From positions 1-64,000 of the forward strand of contig JBBAVI010000001.1 in NCBI GenBank assembly GCA_040397785.1: a DNA stretch of 64,000 nucleotides. The letters are read 5' to 3'. The notes below the pieces were generated by a model. That model was not told the origin of the DNA, ran no database searches, and was given only the letters and a program-made list of their open reading frames with translations. The position numbers were made by a program, and so were the translations under genes. Below are positions 1 to 8,101 of this stretch, piece by piece (within the stretch, counting starts at the first letter, position 1; each line of letters begins with the position of its first letter). The stretch is from M3007 sp040397785 (GTDB lineage: Bacteria; Bacteroidota; Bacteroidia; Chitinophagales; Saprospiraceae).

Positions 1-1154
1 GTTACGGGGTTATTCTCTGTAAAACTAACAGTGGGCGTAAGCCAACGTACATAAAGGGGGGCTTGAAGATCTCTGCAGGGGTCGTCAAGATTGAAACTTC
101 CCGGTGGCGCGTCACTCGCAATGGGTATCACAATATAATATTCATTCACCTGGGTAATGCCGGGTAAAAAATTCAGTTGCTCGGACGGATATACATACAG
201 CAGATTGGACGAGGTGAGGTATTCGTAATAATGGTCCCCGATAAACGGTAAGGCATAAAGCGCAAAGGATAAATTTTGTCCAGCGGTAAGTACTTGGTCG
301 CCGCTATGTGGCATGTTGATAATACCACCTGCACAAACTTCCACAAGGTTGTTGGTGGAGATGTTGTAATTCCAGGTACCAGCATCGGTGGTACAGCCGC
401 AGGCAGGGCCGCTTGTCCCCGCCAATACGGGCGCTACTGGTGCAAGAGATGAACCGCCATCGGGCCAGGAACAGTGGATACTCGTAGTATAGTTATCCAG
501 ATTATAATTAGCCATTTCCATACCTCCCCCGGAGTATAACTGATCGCAAGCCTCCGCGATGTCCCTGATATTACCAAGTTCTATCCAATCATCGGGCACG
601 GTTGCAAGGAAAGTCCGTGTAAAGGTAGGGGTGAGTGAAATGGTGTACATAGTTTGGTTGAAAGATCCGCCGATGCTTTCTTCGCTGTAATAGATCTGTC
701 CGTTGTAGGTATATAAATGCCAGGCAAAAGCTGTTGGAGGGTAAGTAGCGACCAGGGTCAGGGTATTGTTTGTAAGATCAAAAATATAAAAACGCCCTCG
801 AACCGCCCATAATATTTCGGTAGGGCTGACCAAAAGCAAGCGGCTCGGGCTACTGCCGGAAGGGATCGAAAACGATAAAAGTAACGTCGTTGCACCGCTC
901 GAAGGATCAATTGAATAGAAGTCGGCCTGGCCACTATTGGGGCTGTTGACCATAAAAAAACTGCCGCCGGGTATTTCCACGAAATCATTGATACCGGGGG
1001 AAATGTTCGAAACAATTGCTATACGCGTACAATTGCCTGCATCGAGCAACCAAATTGTGCTTGTACTACCATTGATGACCTCGTAAATTTGTTGGCCCGT
1101 CAGTACATGACTCCATACCAAACAGATAAAGCCTAAATACCAAATTTTACGCAT
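1..1154 (-). CDS. Secreted protein, 5' part only (runs off left edge)
   Basis: An open frame of 384 codons without a stop runs from an ATG at 1154 down to base 1, so only the N-terminal part is present. It starts with a typical signal peptide (MRKIWYLGFICLVWSHVLTG, then QQIYEV), so the product is exported. The rest is rich in Gly, Ser, Thr, Asn and aromatic residues and has beta-propeller-like stretches (GRFYIFDLTNN, LYTYNGQIYYSEES). Cysteines are paired late (CGCTTDAGTWNYN). This looks like the start of one of the long modular surface proteins common in Saprospiraceae, which usually end in a T9SS sorting or gliding-motility C-terminal domain, but that end is outside the window. I do not recognise a specific family. 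A 105-bp dispersed repeat lies 40 bp upstream of the start. Confidence 0.75.
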   Translation of the reverse strand, partial: MRKIWYLGFICLVWSHVLTGQQIYEVINGSTSTIWLLDAGNCTRIAIVSNISPGINDFVEIPGGSFFMVNSPNSGQADFYSIDPSSGATTLLLSFSIPSGSSPSRLLLVSPTEILWAVRGRFYIFDLTNNTLTLVATYPPTAFAWHLYTYNGQIYYSEESIGGSFNQTMYTISLTPTFTRTFLATVPDDWIELGNIRDIAEACDQLYSGGGMEMANYNLDNYTTSIHCSWPDGGSSLAPVAPVLAGTSGPACGCTTDAGTWNYNISTNNLVEVCAGGIINMPHSGDQVLTAGQNLSFALYALPFIGDHYYEYLTSSNLLYVYPSEQLNFLPGITQVNEYYIVIPIASDAPPGSFNLDDPCRDLQAPLYVRWLTPTVSFTENNPV

Positions 1155-1194
1155 GTTTCAGAATATTGAAAGGTGCACGCTTTGTGTTACGATA

Positions 1195-1299
1195 TATACC
1201 AAACGCCGCCTAAAAGGCAGCATTTAGTATTATGCCGAGCGCTGATTTTCAATCATTTAGGCCGAAGGCCATGCACAAAACCAAGCGGCGCGCAATGTA
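1195..1299 (-). repeat. 105-bp dispersed structured repeat, copy A
   Basis: This stretch aligns without gaps to 35348..35452; I count about 85 identical positions of 105. It contains a near-perfect hairpin (GCCGCCT aaa AGGCAGC type), an AGCGCT palindrome, a second hairpin (GGCC gaa GGCC), and an outer CGCCGC/GCGGCG pairing that could close the whole element. In both copies it lies just upstream of the start of a minus-strand gene, in the same orientation relative to that gene: 40 bp here and 12 bp in copy B. It could be a transcribed 5' leader element or a REP-like mobile palindrome. Strand is given relative to the downstream gene. Confidence 0.75.
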
Positions 1300-1310
1300 G
1301 GTATGCGCGT

Positions 1311-4300
1311 CTATTCAGCCGTTTCGGCCGGAATTTCTTCCACGTTACGGTATTGTTTTTTAGATAAAATCGCGTACACCGCCGGAATCACAAACAACGT
1401 CAACACCAGCGAGAACAACAAACCACCCACAATCACCACCCCGAGCGGAATGCGGGAAGTAGCAGCCGCCCCCAAAGCCAATGCAATCGGCAAGGCACCC
1501 AGCACTGTCGCCAGCGTGGTCATCAAAATAGGCCGCAAACGTGCCTGCGCCGCTTCCTGCACCGCCGTCAATCGATCCATGCCCAGCATGCGTTTTTGAT
1601 TGGAAAACTCCACAATCAAGATCCCATTTTTCGTGACCAGACCAATCAACATAATCAACCCGATTTGGGAGAAAATGTTGAGCGTGTTGCCGGTAGCATA
1701 AAGGCTCAACAACGCGCCCGCAATGGCAAGCGGTACGGTAAGCATAATGATAAACGGATCGCGGAAACTTTCAAACTGGGCCGCTAAAATGAGGTAAATC
1801 AGGCCCAAAGCCAATAAAAAGGCAAAAGAGGTATTGCCACTGCTTTCTTTAAAGTCGCGGGAAGCACCACTGTAATCGGTTTGAAAGGACGGATCCAGCA
1901 CGGTTTTAGAAATGGATTCCATGGCTTCGATGCCTTCTCCCAGGGTTTTGCCCGGCGCCAGGGATGCGCTGATGGTGGCACTTTTATAACGGTTATAGTG
2001 GTACAGCGTAGGCGGACTGCTATTTTCGGTAAAACGCACCACATTATCAAGTTGCACCATTTCCCCGCGTATGTTGCGCACATACAGGCCCGCGAGGTCC
2101 AAAGGTTCGTCGCGGTCGGAGCGGTCTACCTGCCCAATAATTTGATATTGCTTGCCATTTTGAATAAAATAACCAAATCGGCGGCCCGAAAGCGCCAGTT
2201 GCAGGGTTTGGCTTACGTCGAATACATTGATGCCCAATTCGGCGGCACGCAAACGATCAATTTCTACCTGTAATTCGGGTTTGTTAAATTTTAGGTTGAC
2301 ATCCACATTGGCAAAAGTCGGATTTTTGCGGGCTGCATCCATGAATTGGGGCACTTTTTCCTGCAATTTTGCAAAATCGAGGTTTTGCAAAACGAATTGT
2401 ACAGGCAAACCAAAACCGGAAGCCAAACTGGTAGAAATCGTTTGTTCCTGGTTGGGGAACACACGCGCACCCGAATACCGCTTGTAAATGCGCAACAACT
2501 GGTCGTAAATTTCCTGCTGCGAACGTTCGCGTTTGTCTTTATCGGGCAAAGGAATACTGATAAAGCCCGTATTAGTACCCCCGGCCGTAAAACGTCCCGG
2601 TGCGGTAATACCAAACACCATTTCATTTTCGGGCACACTGTCCATCGCAACCTGCGCAATATCCATAATCACCTGTTCGGTGCGGTCAAAGTCGGTGCCT
2701 TCCGGCGCAGAAATATTGGCCCGAATGAGCGAACGGTCTTCCAGGGGCGCCAATTCACTTTTAATGGTTTGATTTAACACCCAGATGATCGCAAAACAGC
2801 CTACTAATATGGCCATACTCAACCATTTATACCGCAAAAAACTGCGCAAGGCGTTGCCGTAAGTTCGCTCCATGCCCCGGAAAAACGGCTCGGTAGCGTA
2901 ATAAAACCAGCCGTGTTTGGCATTTCCACCCAATTTTACGTTCAAAACAGGCGTAAGCGTGAGCGATACAAAAGCCGAAATCAACACCGCGCCAGCAACA
3001 ACAATCCCGAACTCGCGGAACAAACGGCCCGTAAATCCCTGTAAAAAAATCACCGGAATGAATACCACCGCCAGCGTAATACTGGTACTGATGACGGCGA
3101 AAAAGATTTCGCGGGTGCCTTCCCGGGCAGCCGTATACTTATCCATCCCGGCCTCCATCTTTTTAAAAATATTCTCCGTCACCACAATTCCATCGTCTAC
3201 CACCAGGCCCGTTGCCAGTACGATGGCCAGCAAGGTCAATACATTAATACTGAACCCAAATAGGTACATGATGAAAAACGCCCCGATCAGCGAAACCGGA
3301 ATGTCGATGAGCGGGCGCAAGGCAATAACCCAGTTGCGGAAAAACAAAAAGATAATCAGTACCACCAGTCCGATAGCAATGGCCAGGGTTTCTTCCACTT
3401 CCGAAATAGCGCGGCGTACAAATTTGGATTTATCAACCCCGATCGCAATAATGATATCGGGCGGCAATTCTTTCTTGATTTGTTCAAAACGGCGGTAAAA
3501 TTCATCCGCAATTTCAATGTAATTCGAACCTGGTTGGGGCACAACCGCCAAACTCAAGCCCTGCACATTGTTGCGGCGCGCACCCGATTCTTCGTCTTCC
3601 GGGCCTAATACCGCCTCGCCTACATCCCGCAAGCGAATCGTTTGACCCGCTGTTTGTTTGATAATCATATTATTAAACTCCTCCTCGGTCGACAGGCGGC
3701 CATAAGCTTTCACCGTAAGTTCGGTGACGTCGCCACGCACTTTACCGGCCGGGAGTTCTACATTTTCGCGGCCGAGGGCATTTTGGATATCCTGGACGGT
3801 CAGTTTGTAGGTTGTAAGGCTCACCGGATCCATCCAAAGGCGCATGGCAGGGCGTTTTTGGCCAAAAATATTCACCCCGGAAACCCCTGGAATGGTTTGG
3901 ATTTTTTCGAGGATGACATTTTCGGCGTAATCGCTCAGTTCGACGATATTGCGGGTATTGCTCTGAATGGGCACAAAAATGATCGGATCGCCCGATGCAT
4001 CGGCTTTTTGTACCACGGGCGGCGCGTCAATATCTTGCGGAAGGTCGCGCGATGCCTGGCTTACCTTGTCGCGTACGTCGTTGGCCGCCTGCTCCAGGTC
4101 GATGCCCAAGGTAAACTCCACGGTAATAACGCTTGCACCTAAGGCCGACTGCGAGGAAATGGCCCGAATACCGGCAATTCCGTTAATGGCTTTTTCGAGG
4201 GGTTCGGTGATCTGACTTTCCACGACATCCGCATTGGCGCCGGTGTAGTTGGTCCGTACCGTAATATTGGGCGGATCAATGGCCGGGTATTCGCGGACAC

Positions 4301-4397
4301 CGAGGTAGCTGTAGCCGATCGCACCGAAAACGACAATAAGGATAGAAGCAACGGTGGCCAAAACCGGCCGACTTAGGGAAAGATCAGATAGATTCAT
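1311..4397 (-). CDS. RND efflux pump inner-membrane subunit, HAE1 family
   Basis: A proton-driven inner-membrane transporter of the AcrB/MexB/MdtB type, about 1028 residues, with the expected architecture of 12 membrane helices and two large periplasmic loops. The acidic pair of TM4 is present (LVVDDGIVVTENIFKKMEAG) and so is the TM10 lysine (GLVTKNGILIVEF). These residues relay protons in the hydrophobe/amphiphile exporters and argue against the heavy-metal (HME) branch. I chose the ATG at 4397 (MNLSDLSLSRPVLATV), because the family begins just before TM1; an upstream in-frame ATG at 4442 would add 15 atypical residues. Unusually, no membrane-fusion protein or TolC-like channel gene adjoins it. 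The upstream gene 74 bp away on the same strand is a TonB-dependent receptor. Confidence 0.93.
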   Translation of the reverse strand: MNLSDLSLSRPVLATVASILIVVFGAIGYSYLGVREYPAIDPPNITVRTNYTGANADVVESQITEPLEKAINGIAGIRAISSQSALGASVITVEFTLGIDLEQAANDVRDKVSQASRDLPQDIDAPPVVQKADASGDPIIFVPIQSNTRNIVELSDYAENVILEKIQTIPGVSGVNIFGQKRPAMRLWMDPVSLTTYKLTVQDIQNALGRENVELPAGKVRGDVTELTVKAYGRLSTEEEFNNMIIKQTAGQTIRLRDVGEAVLGPEDEESGARRNNVQGLSLAVVPQPGSNYIEIADEFYRRFEQIKKELPPDIIIAIGVDKSKFVRRAISEVEETLAIAIGLVVLIIFLFFRNWVIALRPLIDIPVSLIGAFFIMYLFGFSINVLTLLAIVLATGLVVDDGIVVTENIFKKMEAGMDKYTAAREGTREIFFAVISTSITLAVVFIPVIFLQGFTGRLFREFGIVVAGAVLISAFVSLTLTPVLNVKLGGNAKHGWFYYATEPFFRGMERTYGNALRSFLRYKWLSMAILVGCFAIIWVLNQTIKSELAPLEDRSLIRANISAPEGTDFDRTEQVIMDIAQVAMDSVPENEMVFGITAPGRFTAGGTNTGFISIPLPDKDKRERSQQEIYDQLLRIYKRYSGARVFPNQEQTISTSLASGFGLPVQFVLQNLDFAKLQEKVPQFMDAARKNPTFANVDVNLKFNKPELQVEIDRLRAAELGINVFDVSQTLQLALSGRRFGYFIQNGKQYQIIGQVDRSDRDEPLDLAGLYVRNIRGEMVQLDNVVRFTENSSPPTLYHYNRYKSATISASLAPGKTLGEGIEAMESISKTVLDPSFQTDYSGASRDFKESSGNTSFAFLLALGLIYLILAAQFESFRDPFIIMLTVPLAIAGALLSLYATGNTLNIFSQIGLIMLIGLVTKNGILIVEFSNQKRMLGMDRLTAVQEAAQARLRPILMTTLATVLGALPIALALGAAATSRIPLGVVIVGGLLFSLVLTLFVIPAVYAILSKKQYRNVEEIPAETAE

Positions 4398-4470
4398 AAT
4401 AAAGAGGTAGATTCCGGATGCAAGGTCGATAATCCAACGCAATCCCTAGTGTTAAGTTCATGCGCGGATT

Positions 4471-6855
4471 TTAATTCATGCTATAATTAACGCCTAATCG
4501 CCAAATTCGGCCCTGTTGCGGGTTAAATTGCAGGTCTTGTGGGGTTCCATAAGCATCCAGGCCTGCGAAGTGCCGGTTGAACATATTTTGCATTTGATAA
4601 TAAACAACGAAATGGTTGTCGAGGTACACCCGCAGCACCATGTCCCAACTGCGAAAAGTTGGGTAATATTCAACGGTGTTTTTGAGTTGGAATGCCGATT
4701 TGTATGCTGCGGATTTGCTCAATATGGAAGTTTGGCGGTTAGAAGCCAGCATCATCTGGAATTTTCCGCTCCGGAAAGTTGTGCGAAACTGCACCATCCA
4801 TCGGGGCATATTGAACACATCGTTGGTGGTGCCCAAGTCATTGCCCAGCCATTCTTTTCCGCGGGAATATTGGGTGTATATTTCTGTTTTACTGCGTATT
4901 TTGGTCGATTTTTTGCCAAGATCTATGGAACTGCCTTTACTTTCCCAGGTAAATAGGCCCTGAAGGCCCCAAATCAACTGGCCGCGCCCGGGAATGTTGT
5001 TGTAGCCGGTGAGTTGAGATATTTCATCGTTTTTATTCAGGTATTTTTGGGTCTGGTTGGGGCGGATATAATTATTAATCACTTGCCGGAAACCGGATAA
5101 ATTTGCCCGAAAACCTTCTTTTTTATAGCGGATTCCGGCCTCATAGGCTTCTGTGCGCTCCGTTTTTTGGAACCAGCCTTGGTTGTTATCCTGTGACAAC
5201 ACCCCTGCGGAGACTTCCCCGAGCGTATCTCTAAAAGTAATAGTATTGGCAATATTACAAAAGTTAGGGCGCCGAATCCCTGTGCTGTAATTTGCAAAAA
5301 CAGACCAAAAACTATCAATTCGGAAAAGCAACGCACCCCTGGGAATCAGGATCGGTTGCCTGGTTTGTGTCTCTGAGAAAACAGCAGCGTTGATTGCAGT
5401 TCCTCCAATCAAGGTAAGTCTTGGGCCGCGCCATTCTATTTGGCCAAACGCATTGGCATCAACATTAGCCCCTGAATAGGGCAAATACGGGGTACCGTAA
5501 ATTTCATAGTCTAAAAAGCCAAATAAATCAGCGCTGAGCGGGTCGTTGGATTGTGTAGTAAGTGGCGTTCCTCCGCCAATATTTAACTGCAAGGCGGTTT
5601 CCAAATACAAATTAGAACTCAACGAGGTATTAAGCCGGGTTTCAAACCTGGAATCAAAGCTGCGGCTGAAACTAAAGCGCTGGTCGGAGTCAAAAAGAAA
5701 TCTTGCTGCGCTAAAGAAGAAACGTTGATCGTCTGGGTTAATAAATCCATCCTTTCGGAGTGCGTAAAAGTTGGAACTTAATTCACTAAAAACATGGGTG
5801 CTGGTAGAATTAATAACCTGATAAAACTGTGCTGAAAAGTTGGTATTGACCGTCCAGCGTTTTCGTTGCCGGGTAAAACCCAACATAAAGGTTTCTAATT
5901 TTTCATTCAATTGATCGGCTGGGTTGGCCCAGGACATTGCCAGGGTGTTGCGCCCCAGCGCGCTATAATCAGAACGGTACATCCGCTCGTAACTAAACCG
6001 CATGCCGCGATACGCCAGGTTAAAGCCAAAAAGGCGGCTTTGGTGCGCTACTTTTGACAATTCAGGGATACTGTTGCCTTGGGTTGTTTCCCGAAAATTT
6101 GGATTGGAATAGTAAACATTGGAATCTAAGTTGAACGGCAGGTAATTTTCGGCTTTATAAATATTTCGATCGTGAAACAAATCGGTTGCTTCCCGGATCG
6201 TGCTGCTGCCAAACAGGCTATACCGCAGTATTTTTTTGTCTTTTCCCAATTTTCCGCCAAACATCAGGTCTAAACTATTGTACCCATATTTGCCAAAACT
6301 CAAATCTGCCTGGGTAAAAATAGGGCGTTCGGTCTCTTTTAAAATAATATTCACCACCCCCGCACAGGCTTCATTGCCATAAATAGAGCCGGCAGGGCCA
6401 TACAATACCTCAATGCGCTCGGCTTGTCGGATGGGTAATTGCGCGCCAATGGGCATGCCTTTCGCAAGGGAAGGCTTCACCGGCACATCATTGATGAGTA
6501 CTTTTACGTATTCATTGCCCGATAATCCACGCATCAAAAAGGTTTCCCCTTCGATGGCATTTCCCGGTTGCGAAACGCGTATGCCCGGCGCTGCACGCAA
6601 TACATCGCCCAAGGTCACCATACCATACAGTGCAATTTCTTCGGCAGTAATAACCCACACCGTAAACGGCAGCTTGTCAATTTCTTCCAGGGTGCGGGTA
6701 GCGCTCACCGATTGTGCCGTATTGCGTCCAATATCTTTGCGATTGATGTCTTTTTCCAGCAAACGCTCCGGCCGAATCAACAAATTGGTATCCGGTTGTG
6801 CAGACAACACGGTTTGCACCAAAAACAACAAGGTAAGTATCCAGAATTTCATCAC
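4471..6855 (-). CDS. TonB-dependent outer-membrane receptor
   Basis: An outer-membrane active transporter of 794 residues. A signal peptide (MMKFWILTLLFLVQTVLSAQ) is followed by a plug domain around residues 55-170, seen as PFTVWVITAEEIALYGMVTL, DVLRAAPGIRVS and RIEVLYGPAGSIYGNEACAG, and then a beta-barrel rich in alternating aromatic residues to the C-terminus (GRIWRLGVNYSMN). It lacks the N-terminal carboxypeptidase-D-like domain and the SusC signature, and no SusD follows, so it is a classical siderophore, cobalamin or small-ligand receptor rather than a glycan porter. The substrate cannot be read from the sequence. It lies 21 bp downstream of the AI-2E family permease and 73 bp upstream of the RND pump start, so the three probably share a transcript. 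Confidence 0.92.
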   Translation of the reverse strand: MMKFWILTLLFLVQTVLSAQPDTNLLIRPERLLEKDINRKDIGRNTAQSVSATRTLEEIDKLPFTVWVITAEEIALYGMVTLGDVLRAAPGIRVSQPGNAIEGETFLMRGLSGNEYVKVLINDVPVKPSLAKGMPIGAQLPIRQAERIEVLYGPAGSIYGNEACAGVVNIILKETERPIFTQADLSFGKYGYNSLDLMFGGKLGKDKKILRYSLFGSSTIREATDLFHDRNIYKAENYLPFNLDSNVYYSNPNFRETTQGNSIPELSKVAHQSRLFGFNLAYRGMRFSYERMYRSDYSALGRNTLAMSWANPADQLNEKLETFMLGFTRQRKRWTVNTNFSAQFYQVINSTSTHVFSELSSNFYALRKDGFINPDDQRFFFSAARFLFDSDQRFSFSRSFDSRFETRLNTSLSSNLYLETALQLNIGGGTPLTTQSNDPLSADLFGFLDYEIYGTPYLPYSGANVDANAFGQIEWRGPRLTLIGGTAINAAVFSETQTRQPILIPRGALLFRIDSFWSVFANYSTGIRRPNFCNIANTITFRDTLGEVSAGVLSQDNNQGWFQKTERTEAYEAGIRYKKEGFRANLSGFRQVINNYIRPNQTQKYLNKNDEISQLTGYNNIPGRGQLIWGLQGLFTWESKGSSIDLGKKSTKIRSKTEIYTQYSRGKEWLGNDLGTTNDVFNMPRWMVQFRTTFRSGKFQMMLASNRQTSILSKSAAYKSAFQLKNTVEYYPTFRSWDMVLRVYLDNHFVVYYQMQNMFNRHFAGLDAYGTPQDLQFNPQQGRIWRLGVNYSMN

Positions 6856-6876
6856 GTTGCGGAACAGTTTAAAGGG

Positions 6877-7980
6877 TTAATCTTCGTCGAGGTGATTGGT
6901 AAGCCGCTGTACTAATTTCAAGCGACTGAAAAAATTACGCGCAATTACCCGCATGATGGTATACACTGGGATACCTACCACCATACCAGCCACGCCCCCT
7001 ATATTGGCAGCCATTAAGGTGACGATGAATATTTCGAGCGGATGTGCCTGTACACTTTTGGAAAAAATAATCGGCCCCAACAAACTGTTATCAATCATCT
7101 GCACCACAGAAAAGGTGATAATTACCTTGATGATCAATGGAATAATCAAGGCAAAATCGAGGTCCAGATGGGAGGTGATGGTGATAAAAGTACCAAAAAC
7201 CATCCCTAAAATAGGGCCAATATAAGGAATAACATTAAAAACACCGCCAAAAGCGCCAATCAACAAAGCATTTTCCACCCCTAATATCCACAAAATACAA
7301 CTAACCAGCAGGGCAAAAATCAACAACTGCATGGCCAAGCCGCCAAAATAGCGCGTGAGCATTTCACTCGATTCCTGTACCGCCCTGCGTACTTTCGGCT
7401 CTTCTTCGGTTGGCACCAAGGCATAGATTATTCCTACAAAAAGGTTATTTTCTTTTAAAAAGAAAAACAAAATAAAGGTTACCACCGAAAAGGTCACTAA
7501 AATCGTGCCCGCAGCCCCGATAAAACCACCCAAAAACTCCCCCAACAAGGTGGGTTTGAAATATTCTCTCAACACCATTTCTGTGCGCGTAGCCAGCGAT
7601 TCGTCCGGCGCCAACATGCCCAATTTATGCAACTGCGCATCTAAGTTGTAAAACGGACCTTGCAATTTTGCCCCGATAGCCTGAAAATCAACACTGGCCA
7701 AATTGCGGGCCTGTGCTACAATCGTTGGCAAAAACAACATCAAAACGCCCAATAAAACGCTGTAAAAGGTCAAAATGGTAAGTATCGAAGCAATCCCTGC
7801 GCCCATACGCCAATTACCCACCCGCAAACGCCGCATGTAAAAAATCATCAAGGGCCGGCCGAGCATCGACAACACCCAAGCAATCAAGATGTACACGACG
7901 ATGTCGGAAAAATAATAGCCCACCAGCGCTACAATTGCAGCGACCAATAGCCAAACTAAATACGGATTGAGTTTTTGCAT
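6877..7980 (-). CDS. AI-2E family (PerM/YdiK-like) membrane transporter
   Basis: An integral inner-membrane protein of 367 residues with the layout of the AI-2E transporter family. Two or three helices at the N-terminus (YLVWLLVAAIVALVGYYFSD) are followed by a soluble segment (about 75-150) and a C-terminal bundle of four or five helices containing the family motif region GVFNVIPYIGPILG. Family members include autoinducer-2 exporters and sodium/proton antiporters, so the substrate is open. I start it at the ATG at 7980 (MQKLNPYLVW); an in-frame ATG at 8088 would run through the divergent promoter region. The gene is transcribed away from the AsmA-like gene and leads the likely three-gene operon with the TonB receptor and RND pump. 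Confidence 0.9.
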   Translation of the reverse strand: MQKLNPYLVWLLVAAIVALVGYYFSDIVVYILIAWVLSMLGRPLMIFYMRRLRVGNWRMGAGIASILTILTFYSVLLGVLMLFLPTIVAQARNLASVDFQAIGAKLQGPFYNLDAQLHKLGMLAPDESLATRTEMVLREYFKPTLLGEFLGGFIGAAGTILVTFSVVTFILFFFLKENNLFVGIIYALVPTEEEPKVRRAVQESSEMLTRYFGGLAMQLLIFALLVSCILWILGVENALLIGAFGGVFNVIPYIGPILGMVFGTFITITSHLDLDFALIIPLIIKVIITFSVVQMIDNSLLGPIIFSKSVQAHPLEIFIVTLMAANIGGVAGMVVGIPVYTIMRVIARNFFSRLKLVQRLTNHLDED

Positions 7981-8101
7981 GCGTTTACCAAATTTTAGGA
8001 GCAAAGAAAAGAGAAAAACCAAGGTTCGCAGCCAAAATACACAGCTTTCAACAGATTTTGTTTGTAATTTTACGTCCATATACAGCATTCAACACCATAT
8101 C

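Noticed and set aside
3500..3545. tRNA-like TTCGAAC stretch in the RND pump gene
   Set aside because: No acceptor stem, anticodon arm or CCA end can be drawn around it, and it is inside a conserved coding region.
4398..4442. Upstream ATG start of the RND pump at 4442
   Set aside because: It would add residues before the conserved MNLSDLSLSRPV opening that the family does not have.
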